Shown: positions 26,273 through 35,044, counted from the first letter of the stretch. The stretch is DNA of 64,000 nt from Croceibacterium_B sp963783195 (GCA_963783195.1 CAWAMV010000004.1:248001-312000), one strand, 5' to 3'. The notes: generated by a model not told the origin, from the sequence alone. Numbers and translations: made by a program.

Positions 26273-27268
26273 ATGGCTACGAACGCTTCCGATCCTTACG
26301 CGACCCTCGGTGTTGCCCGCGATGCGAGCGAGAAGGACATCAAGTCCGCCTATCGCAAGCTCGCCAAGGAACTGCATCCCGACCGCAACAAGGACAATCC
26401 CAAGGCATCGGAGCGGTTCTCCGACGTCACCCGCGCCTATGACCTGCTGTCCGACAAGGAAAAGCGGGGCCAGTTCGACCGCGGCGAGATCGACGCCGAC
26501 GGCAACCCGCGGATGCCGTTCGGACAGGGTGGCTTCGGCAGCGGCGGCGGGTTCCGCGGCGGCCCCGGAGGAATGGGCGGCGGCCCGCAGGGCTTCGACC
26601 CGCGCGACTTCCGGAACATGGCCGACGGGATGGGCGGCGGCGCCGAGGGCATCGACATTGGCGACATTTTCGAAGGACTGTTCGGCGGCCGCGCCGGCGG
26701 TCCGGCGGGCGGTTTCGGCGGCCAGCAGCGCCGGCAAGCTCCGCCGCGCAAGGGCGCCGACGTGCAGTACCGCCTGCGCGTCCCCTTCGCCGACGCCGCG
26801 GCCCTGAAGCCGCAGCGCATCACCCTGGCCGATGGAAAGACGATCGACCTCAAGCTGCCCGCTGGCACCGAAGACGGCACGCAGATGCGGCTCAAGGGCA
26901 AGGGCGAACCGGGCCCGGCGGGCCACGGCGACGCGATCGTGACGATCGGCGTCGAGCCCCACCCCTTCTTCCGCAAGGACGGCCACGACGTGCGGCTCGA
27001 CCTGCCGGTCACGCTCGACGAGGCGGTCGGCGGGGCAAAGGTCAAGGTGCCGACGGTCGACGGCGCCGTGATGCTCACGGTCGCGCCGGGCTCCGGTTCG
27101 GGCAAGGTCCTGCGTCTCAAGGGCAAGGGTTTTTCCAGGAAGGGCGGCGGGCGCGGCGACCAGCTCGTCACGCTCGAGATCGACTTGCCCGACGATGTTT
27201 CCGAACTCGCCGGCCGTCTCGAAGGCTGGACCGATTCGCGCGACGTGCGCGGCAAGCTGGGCGTCTGA
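26273..27268 (+). CDS. Class II J-domain co-chaperone (CbpA/DnaJ-like, no zinc finger)
   Basis: 331 residues. The J-domain has YATLGVARDASEKDIKSAYR and LAKELHPDRNKDN (HPD near residue 39). A glycine/phenylalanine-rich linker spans about residues 80-155 (FGSGGGFRGGPGGMGGGPQ). Two C-terminal substrate-binding beta domains end in a DLPDDVSELAGRLEG dimer region. There is no CxxCxGxG zinc finger, so this is a CbpA/DnaJB-type partner of DnaK rather than canonical DnaJ. The 222-bp gap upstream contains the promoter (TTACACCTAGCTAAC region). It is probably a single-gene unit. Confidence 0.9.
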   Translation: MATNASDPYATLGVARDASEKDIKSAYRKLAKELHPDRNKDNPKASERFSDVTRAYDLLSDKEKRGQFDRGEIDADGNPRMPFGQGGFGSGGGFRGGPGGMGGGPQGFDPRDFRNMADGMGGGAEGIDIGDIFEGLFGGRAGGPAGGFGGQQRRQAPPRKGADVQYRLRVPFADAAALKPQRITLADGKTIDLKLPAGTEDGTQMRLKGKGEPGPAGHGDAIVTIGVEPHPFFRKDGHDVRLDLPVTLDEAVGGAKVKVPTVDGAVMLTVAPGSGSGKVLRLKGKGFSRKGGGRGDQLVTLEIDLPDDVSELAGRLEGWTDSRDVRGKLGV

Positions 27269-27405
27269 GGATCGGCTCCTCCCCGCGAATTTCCCCCCCA
27301 CTTCCGTTCGCCTCGAGCGGCCGCGAAGCACTGCCGGACGCAGAACTCGAGATGCCGCGCGCGGCCTGTTTGGCGTTCGCTCGATATGAAAAGGGAGATG
27401 GGTCA

Positions 27406-27477
27406 ATGAGCGCGGAGACGGAACAGCGCCCCCCTTCCGCGGGTTGGGTTCCTCGACTTAGCAAACCCAACTGGTAG
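27406..27477 (+). CDS. Possible 23-residue small ORF upstream of yihY
   Basis: ATG at 27406 is preceded by AAGGGAGATGGGTCA, giving a strong Shine-Dalgarno match about 9 nt away, better than that of the following gene. The peptide (MSAETEQRPPSAGW, then VPRLSKPNW) has no recognised domain. It stops at 27477, 11 nt before the yihY-family ATG at 27489, which lacks an obvious ribosome-binding site, so translation of the short ORF could drive the next gene. Without conservation data this stays a candidate. Confidence 0.35.
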   Translation: MSAETEQRPPSAGWVPRLSKPNW

Positions 27478-27488
27478 AAACCCCAGCG

Positions 27489-28568
27489 ATGTTGCCACCC
27501 GGCCTTCCCGACCAGGACCGCCACGGCCCCCCGGTCGAAGACCTCTCTCCCGAGGGGCGGCGGCGGCAGGCGATGGCGCACATGACCGGGCTGGGCGAAC
27601 AGGTGCGCGACACTGTCGGGCCCGGCACGCGGTTTTTCGGCGTGTTCAAGCGCGTGGCGATCGGCACTTACAACGACGGGTTCATCCACGCCGGCAACCT
27701 CGCCTACATGGCGGTGCTGGCGATCTTCCCGTTCTTCATCACCGGCGCCGCGATCTTCAGCTTCTTCGGCGAGGAGAGCGAGCGGGCGGCATCGGTAAAC
27801 GCCATCCTGCTGGCCATGCCGCCGGTCGTTGCCGACGTCATCGGCCCGGTCGCGCGCGACGTGATCGAACAGCGCAGCGGCTGGCTGCTGTGGGTCGGCG
27901 GGCTGGTCGGGCTGTGGACGGTGAGCAGCCTGATCGAGACGATCCGCGACATCCTGCGCCGCGCGTACGGCACGCAGCCGACGGCCGCGTTCTGGAAATA
28001 TCGCCTGTTTTCCGCCGGGATCATCGTCGGCGCGGTGGTGCTGCTGATGCTCAGCCTGATCGCGCAGGTCATGATCGGCGCGGCGCAGGAAGTTATCGAT
28101 GCCTATTTCCCGCAATTGTCCGACATCCTGGCCAAGCTGTCGCTCTCGCGCCTGATTCCGGCCTTCGGCCTCTACGGCTCGCTCTACCTGCTGTTCTACA
28201 CCCTGACCCCGCACGCCTATCGCCGGCGTCACTACCCCAAGTGGCCGGGGGCCCTGCTGGTGGCGGGCTGGTGGATCGCCGTGACCTTGTCCCTGCCGCC
28301 GCTGCTGCGCAGCGTGTTCAGCTACAACCTGACGTACGGCAGCCTTGCCGGCATGATGATCGCGCTGTTCTTTTTCTGGCTCGTCGGACTCGGAATGGTT
28401 ATGGGCGCGGAGCTCAACGCGGCGCTGGCCGAGACGCCCGAGGAAAAAGAGGACCACATCGGCCAGGCCGACAATCGTGAACGGACGACGCTGGCACTGG
28501 CTCGCCGTATGAAGAACGACGCGGCAGTCCACGTGGTGCCGAAAAAGCAGGAGGAACCCGACGCATGA
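27489..28568 (+). CDS. YihY/virulence factor BrkB family inner-membrane protein
   Basis: 359 residues. A 50-residue hydrophilic N-terminus leads into about six membrane helices. Typical blocks are HAGNLAYMAVLAIFPFFITG, LLWVGGLVGLWTVSSLIETI, and near the end LTYGSLAGMMIALFFFWLVG followed by GAELNAALAE. YihY proteins were once called ribonuclease BN in error; their function is unknown. An internal start at MAHMTGLGEQ (about residue 29) is also possible, since the first residues are not conserved in the family. Its TGA overlaps the fabI ATG (ATGA). Confidence 0.88.
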   Translation: MLPPGLPDQDRHGPPVEDLSPEGRRRQAMAHMTGLGEQVRDTVGPGTRFFGVFKRVAIGTYNDGFIHAGNLAYMAVLAIFPFFITGAAIFSFFGEESERAASVNAILLAMPPVVADVIGPVARDVIEQRSGWLLWVGGLVGLWTVSSLIETIRDILRRAYGTQPTAAFWKYRLFSAGIIVGAVVLLMLSLIAQVMIGAAQEVIDAYFPQLSDILAKLSLSRLIPAFGLYGSLYLLFYTLTPHAYRRRHYPKWPGALLVAGWWIAVTLSLPPLLRSVFSYNLTYGSLAGMMIALFFFWLVGLGMVMGAELNAALAETPEEKEDHIGQADNRERTTLALARRMKNDAAVHVVPKKQEEPDA

Positions 28569-29383
28569 GCGGTCTTATGCAGGGCAAGCGCGGCCTCATC
28601 ATGGGCCTCGCCAACGACAAGTCGCTGGCCTGGGGCATTGCGAAGAAGCTGGCCGAACACGGCGCGGACATGGCCTTTTCCTACCAGGGCGAGGCGCTGG
28701 GCAAGCGCGTCAAGCCGCTGGCCGAGCAACTGGGCAGCGATTTCACCTTCGAATGCGACGTGTCCGACATGGCGGCGCTCGACCGCGCCTTCGACACGCT
28801 GAAGGAACGCTGGGACACGCTCGACTTCGTGGTCCACGCGATCGGCTTTTCCGACAAGAACGAGCTGCGCGGCAAATACGTCGACACCAGCCTCGACAAC
28901 TTCCTGATGACGCTGAACATCTCGGCCTACAGTCTCGTCGCGGTGGCGCGGCGGGCGCGCGAAATGATGGTCGCCAAGGAAGACGGGAGCGGCGGCAGCA
29001 TCCTGACGCTGACCTATTACGGCGCGGAAAAGGTCGTGCCGCACTACAACGTCATGGGCGTGGCCAAGGCGGCGTTGGAAACGAGCGTGAAGTACCTCGC
29101 CAACGATCTCGGCCCGGAAAACATCCGCGTCAACGCGATCAGCGCCGGACCGATCAAGACCCTGGCGGCGAGCGGGATCGGCGACTTCCGCTACATCCTC
29201 AAGTGGAACGAGCTCAATGCACCGTTGCGGCGCAATGTCACGATCGAGGACGTCGGCGGCTCGGGGCTCTATTTCGTGTCGGACCTTTCAAGCGGGGTGA
29301 CCGGCGAAACGCACCACGTCGATGCAGGCTATCACGTGGTCGGCATGAAGCAGGAAGACGCCCCCGACATCGCGCTCGCCTGA
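28565..29383 (+). CDS. fabI: Enoyl-[acyl-carrier-protein] reductase (NADH)
   Basis: Last step of the fatty-acid elongation cycle and target of triclosan-type inhibitors. 272 residues. It has the FabI-type cofactor motif GLANDKSLAWGIAKKLAE. The catalytic Tyr and Lys are in YYGAEKVVPHYNVMGVAKAA, and the product-release region is RVNAISAGPIKTLAASGI. The end VDAGYHVVGM is typical. The ATG at 28565 overlaps the yihY-family stop. The following 154 bp show no gene; one hairpin without a U-tract (29443-29465) is present. Confidence 0.96.
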   Translation: MSGLMQGKRGLIMGLANDKSLAWGIAKKLAEHGADMAFSYQGEALGKRVKPLAEQLGSDFTFECDVSDMAALDRAFDTLKERWDTLDFVVHAIGFSDKNELRGKYVDTSLDNFLMTLNISAYSLVAVARRAREMMVAKEDGSGGSILTLTYYGAEKVVPHYNVMGVAKAALETSVKYLANDLGPENIRVNAISAGPIKTLAASGIGDFRYILKWNELNAPLRRNVTIEDVGGSGLYFVSDLSSGVTGETHHVDAGYHVVGMKQEDAPDIALA

Positions 29384-29537
29384 GCCGCGTCCACCCGGTT
29401 CAGCGCACGGCAAGCCCGGGCCGGGCATGGCACCGGAACCATCCCGCCAGGCCGGGGTTGGCGGGTGGGGCTATGCCTCGACGCATTCCTCGGCTAGTGC
29501 GCCTCGCCCGGCAACTGCCGGCCATTCGAATAGAACG

Positions 29538-30311
29538 ATGCTAGGAAAACTCCTCTCCCGCCTGGTGCCCGCAAGCACGCGACCGGCCGTTCCCGACGGC
29601 GCGCGCGTCTATGCGATCGGTGACGTGCATGGCCGGGCCGACCTGCTCGAGCAGCTCCTGCAGCGGATCGAGGCCGACGACACCGGGCGCGGGCCCGCGC
29701 AACGCCACGTCGTATTCCTGGGCGACCTGATCGATCGCGGCCCCGCCAGCCGCACCGTGGTCGAGATGGTCATGATGGTCGCCGAAGAATGGGACAACGT
29801 CCACCTGCTCAAGGGAAATCACGAGGAAGTCTTCCTGCAGACGCTGGAAGGCGACGCGCAGACCATGCGGCTGTTCGCCCGCATCGGCGGGCGCGAGACG
29901 CTGACAAGCTACGGCATCACCGACGCCGAATTCGACAGCGGCAGCTACTCCGAACTGGCTGATCTCGCGGCCCAGCGCGTGCCGCGCGAACACAGGCGCT
30001 TCCTGTCCCGCGCCAGGGACAGCCTGGTGCTGGGCGACTACCTGTTCGTCCACGCCGGGGTCCGCCCCGAGGTGGCCCTGGCCGAACAGTCGGAAAAGGA
30101 TCTGCGCTGGATTCGCGGCGAGTTTCTCGATTTCGAGGGCGAGCTGGAAAAGGTCGTGGTCCACGGTCACTCGATCGCGATGGAAGTGCAACAGCACCCG
30201 CACCGCATCGGCATCGACACCGGCGCCTTTCGTACCGGCGTCCTGACCGCGCTGGCGCTCGAGGGCGAAGAGCGATGGTTCCTGCAGGCGCAGGAGGGGC
30301 AGACGGCCTGA
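29538..30311 (+). CDS. Metallophosphoesterase (PrpA/PrpE-like protein phosphatase family)
   Basis: 257 residues. All dinuclear metallophosphoesterase motifs are present in order: YAIGDVHGRADLL, VFLGDLIDRGP, LLKGNHEE and YLFVHAGVRPE, with VVHGHSIAMEV at the end. The layout matches bacterial Ser/Thr protein phosphatases and Ap4A hydrolase-like PrpE. It opens the polysaccharide locus. No low-molecular-weight Tyr phosphatase (Wzb) is seen in the window, so a role in opposing the Wzc-like kinase can be imagined but is speculative. Its end overlaps a small repeat-bearing ORF. Confidence 0.88.
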   Translation: MLGKLLSRLVPASTRPAVPDGARVYAIGDVHGRADLLEQLLQRIEADDTGRGPAQRHVVFLGDLIDRGPASRTVVEMVMMVAEEWDNVHLLKGNHEEVFLQTLEGDAQTMRLFARIGGRETLTSYGITDAEFDSGSYSELADLAAQRVPREHRRFLSRARDSLVLGDYLFVHAGVRPEVALAEQSEKDLRWIRGEFLDFEGELEKVVVHGHSIAMEVQQHPHRIGIDTGAFRTGVLTALALEGEERWFLQAQEGQTA

Positions 30312-30487
30312 CCCCGCCGGAGCTACTTGGGCCGGAGCTACTTGGGCCGGCGCTACTTGGGCCGGCGCTACTTGGGCCGGCGCTACTTGGGCCGGCGCTG
30401 CCGTGTGCGGCCCGCGAGAGCGAACGCCTGTTGGCAAACGCACCGCCATCGCGCAAAGCGCGTGCCGGGCCGCAAGGACATTCATGA
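30275..30487 (+). CDS. Candidate 70-residue ORF with Leu-Leu-Gly-Pro repeats, coupled to the next gene
   Basis: The ATG at 30275 lies within the last codons of the phosphoesterase in another frame, behind a purine-rich GAGGGCGAAGAG. The peptide carries ELLGP/ALLGP pentapeptides, encoded by the 15-bp tandem repeat, and ends in a basic tail (PPSRKARAGPQGHS). Its TGA (30485-30487) overlaps the ATG of the O-antigen-ligase-like gene in an ATGA junction. This geometry fits translational coupling. It may be a leader ORF rather than a functional protein; no homologue is recognised. Confidence 0.35.
   Translation: MVPAGAGGADGLTPPELLGPELLGPALLGPALLGPALLGPALPCAARESERLLANAPPSRKARAGPQGHS
30316..30399 (+). 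repeat. 15-bp tandem repeat between phosphoesterase and O-antigen-ligase-like gene
   Basis: Five full copies of GCCGG(A/C)GCTACTTGG at 30316-30390 and a partial sixth copy to 30399. The first two copies have A at the variable position and the rest have C. Because the unit is 15 bp, copy-number change would keep any reading frame. Confidence 0.95.
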
Positions 30488-31872
30488 AAGACCGTTTCCA
30501 CCTCATTCTCGCCCTGGCGTTCCTGGCAGTCGTCGCGCTGATCGGCGGCGCCTCGCGTGCGGACGCGCTGTCGCAGACGCCACTCCGGCTCGTCTCGCTC
30601 GGCTTCATCGTCGCCGGACTGTGGGCGCCCAACCGGGTCCGGCTGAAGCGCTACCGGCCGCTGTTCTGGTTCCTGGCGCTCACGGCCCTGCTGCCGGCGC
30701 TGCAGCTGGTCCCGCTGCCCTACGACGTCTGGGCGGCCATCCCGGGCCGCGGGTTCTATGCCGCGATCGTCGATGCCATCGGCCTTCCGCACACCTGGCG
30801 GCCGCTGTCGCTGGTGCCCGACATCACGTGGAACGCGTTGCTCTCCCTGCTCGTGCCGCTGGCCATGCTGATTTTGGCCGCGCAGGTCCCCGCGGACCGT
30901 CTCTCGCGCCTCGCGCTGGCGGTCCTCGCGCTCGCTCTCGTCAGCATGGTCCTCGGCCATGCGCAGGCGGCGGGCGGCGTGCGCTCGGCGCTGCGCTTCT
31001 ACAGGATCACGAATTCAGACGCGATGGTCGGCCTGTTCGCCAACCGCAACCACCACGCGGTGCTGCTGGCGATCGCCCTGCCGATCCTCTGCGCCTTGCC
31101 CATCGGCTTTCGCCAGAACGAGACCTGGCGCCGCGTCGGCCTGCCGGTGAGCGCGCTCGGCGGCCTTACGATCGGCGCCACGCTGCTGCTCGCCGGCTCG
31201 CGTGCGGGCCTGCTGACGGGCGCGGTGGGGGCGCTGGCCGGCACGGTGCTCTACGCCTCGATGGCGAGCGCCCGGCTCGGGCAGACGCGCCGTCACCACC
31301 GCGACCGCTCGCGCTGGCTGGAACGGTTGCGTCATCCCATCGTGGTGCCTCTCGCGGCGGTGCTGCTGATCGCGGTCGCGGCGGTCGGTTTCGCCAGCAC
31401 GCCGACGATGCAGCGCCTGATCAAGACCAACGCCGCGGAGGAAGACCGCTTCCAGCTGCTCGGCCCGATGATGGAACTGGGCCAGTCGATGTTCCCCTTC
31501 GGCGGCGGCTTCGGCAGCTTCAACGTGCTCTTCCGCCGTTTCGAGGAGGTGGAAAACCTCAAGACCGTCTACCTCAACCACGCGCACATGGACGTGGTGC
31601 AGATCGTCATCGAGGGCGGGATCTTGGCGGCGCTGCTGTTCGCGGCTTTCCTGGTGTGGTGGGCGCGGCGCGCCTTCATCGCCTGGCGCCAGCCCGCGTC
31701 GGCCTTGATGAGCGACAATCTCGCCCGGCTCGGCTCGATCACCACGGGCCTCGCCATGCTCGCCAGCCTGGTCGACTACCCGCTGCGCACGCCCATCCAC
31801 ATGGCGATCTTCGTGATCGGCTGCGTGTGGCTCCAGCGGGGTGGACGGGAGAGGACTGAATCCGCCGCCTGA
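30484..31872 (+). CDS. O-antigen ligase / polymerase-like membrane protein
   Basis: 462 residues with about ten to twelve membrane helices. The O-antigen ligase (Wzy_C) hallmark is the long periplasmic loop before the last helices: FPFGGGFGSFNVLFRRF and YLNHAHMDVVQIVIEGG, with His-Asp as in the ligase family; LLLAGSRAGLLTGAVG precedes it. It may polymerise or transfer the secreted polysaccharide, as in EPS clusters of sphingomonads. The ATG at 30484 follows AAGGA at 5 nt. A 157-bp gap to the wza-like gene holds no visible gene and may carry an internal promoter. Confidence 0.87.
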   Translation: MKDRFHLILALAFLAVVALIGGASRADALSQTPLRLVSLGFIVAGLWAPNRVRLKRYRPLFWFLALTALLPALQLVPLPYDVWAAIPGRGFYAAIVDAIGLPHTWRPLSLVPDITWNALLSLLVPLAMLILAAQVPADRLSRLALAVLALALVSMVLGHAQAAGGVRSALRFYRITNSDAMVGLFANRNHHAVLLAIALPILCALPIGFRQNETWRRVGLPVSALGGLTIGATLLLAGSRAGLLTGAVGALAGTVLYASMASARLGQTRRHHRDRSRWLERLRHPIVVPLAAVLLIAVAAVGFASTPTMQRLIKTNAAEEDRFQLLGPMMELGQSMFPFGGGFGSFNVLFRRFEEVENLKTVYLNHAHMDVVQIVIEGGILAALLFAAFLVWWARRAFIAWRQPASALMSDNLARLGSITTGLAMLASLVDYPLRTPIHMAIFVIGCVWLQRGGRERTESAA

Positions 31873-32029
31873 AGCCTGGAGAATCCGCCGGTTTGCGGGC
31901 GAACCGCACCTCGGGCCCAATTGCTTGCAACCCCCTGCCGCAGCGCTTAGGACAGGCGCCGTTAAGGCTGGCCTGCCGATGGGCGGGCCTTGTCGAGGCG
32001 GGACCTCGGGGATCGGAACGAATTTGAAG

Positions 32030-32740
32030 ATGAAACAAGTACTTGCCGGGCTGCTCGGCCTGCTCGTCCTCAGCGGCTGCGCGACGCAGAAGGAAAAGGG
32101 CCTCGATCCCAACGGGGCGGTGGTGACCTCGCTCGCCCAGCTTCCCGCGCCGACCGCCGCCGACCGTTACGAGCATGCGCCCGCCTACACCGTCGGCCCG
32201 TTCGACGAGCTGACCGTGACCGTTTTCGGTGCCGAAGACCTGAGCGGCGACGTCACGGCCGATGCGCAGGGCCGCGTGTCCGTGCCGCTCGCCGGCACGA
32301 TCGATGCGTCCAACATGACGCAGACCGATCTTGCGGCGGCCATTGCCAGCAACCTGCGCGGCTACGTCAAGAACCCGCAGGTCACGGTCAACATCAAGGA
32401 TGCCAAGAGCCGTACGATCACCATCGACGGCCAGGTGCGCGAGCCCGGCGTGTTCCAGGCCAACGGCAACCTGTCGCTGATGCGCGCGATCGCCACCGCC
32501 AAGGGAACGACCCAGGATGCCGACGTCAAGGACGTGGTCATCTTCCGCACCGTCAACGGCCAGAAGATGGCCGCGCTCTACAACCTCGGCGCGATCCGCC
32601 GCGGCACCTACGAAGACCCGCCGATCTACCCGAACGACATCGTCGTCGTCGGAGATTCGCCTTCCACCCGCCTGATCCGCGAGATCGCCCCTGTCGCTGC
32701 ATCGCCGATCATTCTTCTTCTGCAAGCGCTTCTGCCGTAA
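32030..32740 (+). CDS. Polysaccharide export outer-membrane lipoprotein (Wza/BexD family)
   Basis: 236 residues. The lipobox VLSGC (Cys near residue 18) predicts an outer-membrane lipoprotein. The Poly_export domain begins YTVGPFDELTVTVFGAEDLS and continues VSVPLAGTIDASNMTQTDLA and VTVNIKDAKSRTITIDGQVR (SLBB). It is shorter than E. coli Wza (379 residues), which has an extra SLBB domain. It ends in a hydrophobic helix (APVAASPIILLLQALLP), matching the membrane-spanning C-terminus of Wza-like channels. The tyrosine autokinase gene follows 13 bp later. Confidence 0.93.
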   Translation: MKQVLAGLLGLLVLSGCATQKEKGLDPNGAVVTSLAQLPAPTAADRYEHAPAYTVGPFDELTVTVFGAEDLSGDVTADAQGRVSVPLAGTIDASNMTQTDLAAAIASNLRGYVKNPQVTVNIKDAKSRTITIDGQVREPGVFQANGNLSLMRAIATAKGTTQDADVKDVVIFRTVNGQKMAALYNLGAIRRGTYEDPPIYPNDIVVVGDSPSTRLIREIAPVAASPIILLLQALLP

Positions 32741-32753
32741 AACGGGCCTGACG

Positions 32754-34967
32754 ATGAACACTCTCGAAACCGCGCCGGCTCCCTGGGAACGGACCCCGTC
32801 CGTCAGCGTCAACAACAACGCCACCAAGCTCGACGCCAACGCGATCGAACTGCCGCTGATGCTGCGCCTGTGGCGCATCCTCGTGCGCCGCCGCTGGCTG
32901 ATCGTGGGCAGCATCATCCTCGTCACGATCCTCGGCTTGCTCTACTCGTTCACCCGCACCCCGCTTTACACTGCATCCTCGCGGCTGGAGATTTCGCGCG
33001 AAAGCGCCCGGGTGGTGAACATCCAGAGCGTCGAGCAAGAGACCAGCGAGTTCGACCTCGAATTCTACCAGACGCAGTACGGCCTGCTCGCCTCGAACGC
33101 GCTGGCCGAACAGGTCGTGCGCAACATGCGGCTGCAGGACGACCCGATGTTCAAGGCGGCCTACGGTATCGACGACACCGCCAACGCCAGCGAGGACGGG
33201 CCCACGCTGAGCCCGGCCGAACTGCGCCAGGCGAAGATCCGGCAAGCGGTCGAGACCGTGCTCGGCGCGGTGGAGATCGCGCCGATCCGCTCCTCGCGCC
33301 TGGTCGACGTCGCGGTCACCACGCCCGATCCCACGCTTTCGGCCCGTATCGCCAATGCCTGGGGCGCGAACTTCATCGAGATGAATCTCAAGCGCCGTTA
33401 CGAGGCCAACAGCTACGCCCGCCAGTTTCTCGAGGACCGCCTCGAACAGCTGCGCAAGCGGCTGGAGGATTCCGAGCGCGAACTCGTGGCCTACGCCTCG
33501 GCGCAGAACATCATCAATCTCGAGGAAGCGACCGACACGCAGAGCGGGCGCACGGTCGCCCAGCGCTCGCTGCAGGCCGACCAGCTCGCCACGCTCAACG
33601 AAGAGCTGGCCAAGGCCGAGGCGGACCGCATCCGCATCCAGGCCTCGCCCCGTTCGGGCACCGCCAGCGCCGAGGCCCTGAACAACACCACGCTCGCCTC
33701 GCTGCGCGATCGCCGCGCCGCGGCCTCGGCCGAGTACCAGAAGCTGCTCACCCAGTTCGAGCCGAGCTATCCGCCGGCCGCCGCGCTCAAGAGCCAGATC
33801 GACAATCTCGACGCCAGCATTGCGCGCGAGGAAAACCGCGTCGCCGCGACGCTCGGCAACGCGGCCAATGCCGCCTCCGCGCGCGAGGAAGCGCTGCGTG
33901 CCCGCGTCTCCACGCTCAAGGGCGACCTCAGCGACCTCAGGCGCCGGTCGATCCAGTACAACATCTACCAGCGCGAGGTGGACACCAACCGCGTACTCTA
34001 TGACGGCCTGCTGCAGCGCTACAAGGAAATCGGCGTCGCCGGCGGCGTGGGAACCAACAACATCTCGGTGGTCGACAACGCCGAGGTGCCGGAAGGCCCC
34101 TCCTCGCCCAACCACGTCCTGAACCTGCTCGCCTCGCTGATCCTCGGCGCGGTCATCGGCGCGGCGCTGGCCATGCTGATGGAACAGATCGACGAAGGCA
34201 TCACCGAGCCGACCGACGTCACCCGGCTGCTGCACGCCCCGCTGCTCGGCGTCATCCCGACGAGCGAGGACGGCGATCCGGTCTCCGCGCTCAACGACCT
34301 GCGATCTTCGCTCGTGGAATCGTACATCGCGGTGCAGACCAACCTCGACCTGTCGACCTCGCACGGTGCGCCGGCGTCGCTCTCGGTCACCAGCACCCGG
34401 CCGCAGGAAGGCAAGTCGACCACCGCCTACGCCCTCGCCCACACGCTGGCCCGCAGCGGCCGCCGGGTGATCCTGATCGACGGCGACATGCGCTCGCCCT
34501 CGGTTCATCACGAGTTCGACGTCAAGAACGACGCCGGCCTGTCGAACGCGCTGACCGGGGCGGAAAACCTCGAGACCCTGCTGCACCCGACCGGCAATCC
34601 CAACCTGCGCTTCATGACCGCCGGCCCGCAGCCGCCCAACGCAGCGGACCTGCTCGTCGGCAACCGCCTGCAGATCGTGATCAAGAAACTGCTCGCGGGC
34701 GGCGTCGACCACGTGATCATCGATTCGCCGCCGGTCCTCGGCCTGGCCGACGCACCGCTGATCGCAGCTTCGGTCGAAGGAACGGTCTACGCGGTCGAGG
34801 CGCGGGCGATCCGCACCAGCCGCGTGCGCACCGCCATGCAGCGCCTGCGCGGGGCCAACATCAACGTGCTGGGCGTCGTGCTGACCAAGTTCAGCACCAA
34901 GCACACGCAGTACAGCTACGCGTACGATTACAAGTACGGGTACGGCAAATCGACTGCCCAAAGCTGA
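32754..34967 (+). CDS. Polysaccharide co-polymerase / tyrosine autokinase (Wzc-like)
   Basis: 737 residues. An N-terminal Wzz domain has two membrane helices (LIVGSIILVTILGLLYSF near residue 55, HVLNLLASLILGAVIGAALA near residue 465) and a long coiled-coil periplasmic region between. The cytoplasmic BY-kinase domain has Walker A (TRPQEGKSTTAYALA), Walker A' (VILIDGDMRSPSVH) and Walker B (HVIIDSPPVLGLADA). The C-terminus is a tyrosine cluster (YSYAYDYKYGYGK), the autophosphorylation site. It regulates chain length and export together with the Wza-like protein. The stop lies in the first unit of a tandem repeat. Confidence 0.95.
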   Translation: MNTLETAPAPWERTPSVSVNNNATKLDANAIELPLMLRLWRILVRRRWLIVGSIILVTILGLLYSFTRTPLYTASSRLEISRESARVVNIQSVEQETSEFDLEFYQTQYGLLASNALAEQVVRNMRLQDDPMFKAAYGIDDTANASEDGPTLSPAELRQAKIRQAVETVLGAVEIAPIRSSRLVDVAVTTPDPTLSARIANAWGANFIEMNLKRRYEANSYARQFLEDRLEQLRKRLEDSERELVAYASAQNIINLEEATDTQSGRTVAQRSLQADQLATLNEELAKAEADRIRIQASPRSGTASAEALNNTTLASLRDRRAAASAEYQKLLTQFEPSYPPAAALKSQIDNLDASIAREENRVAATLGNAANAASAREEALRARVSTLKGDLSDLRRRSIQYNIYQREVDTNRVLYDGLLQRYKEIGVAGGVGTNNISVVDNAEVPEGPSSPNHVLNLLASLILGAVIGAALAMLMEQIDEGITEPTDVTRLLHAPLLGVIPTSEDGDPVSALNDLRSSLVESYIAVQTNLDLSTSHGAPASLSVTSTRPQEGKSTTAYALAHTLARSGRRVILIDGDMRSPSVHHEFDVKNDAGLSNALTGAENLETLLHPTGNPNLRFMTAGPQPPNAADLLVGNRLQIVIKKLLAGGVDHVIIDSPPVLGLADAPLIAASVEGTVYAVEARAIRTSRVRTAMQRLRGANINVLGVVLTKFSTKHTQYSYAYDYKYGYGKSTAQS

Positions 34968-35025
34968 TCGAACCGATGCTGATAGAACAGATGCTGGTCG
35001 AAGCCATGCTGATTGAACCGATGCC
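34966..35025 (+). repeat. Four imperfect 15-bp tandem units after the tyrosine-kinase gene
   Basis: Units at 34966, 34981, 34996 and 35011 follow the pattern G(A/G)T-GAA-C--ATGCT, each with an in-phase ATG. The first unit contains the kinase stop codon. The units differ by two to four bases, so the array is older or less homogeneous than the one at 30316. Confidence 0.85.
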
Positions 35026-35044
35026 GGGGGAACTGAGCCAGTGA
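34976..35044 (+). CDS. Candidate 22-residue ORF of MLIEP-type repeats
   Basis: ATG at 34976, 8 nt after the kinase stop. It reads MLIEQ-MLVEA-MLIEP-MPGELSQ and ends at TGA 35042-35044, which overlaps the GTG start of the next gene (GTGA). Re-initiating ribosomes could move from the kinase gene through this short ORF into the next one. Whether the peptide itself matters is unknown. Confidence 0.35.
   Translation: MLIEQMLVEAMLIEPMPGELSQ

Noticed and set aside
29443..29465. Terminator after fabI
   Set aside because: CCCGCCA/TGGCGGG can pair, but no U-tract follows; left as a hairpin only.
30316..30399. CRISPR-like array
   Set aside because: Units are contiguous 15-mers without spacers and no cas genes are near.
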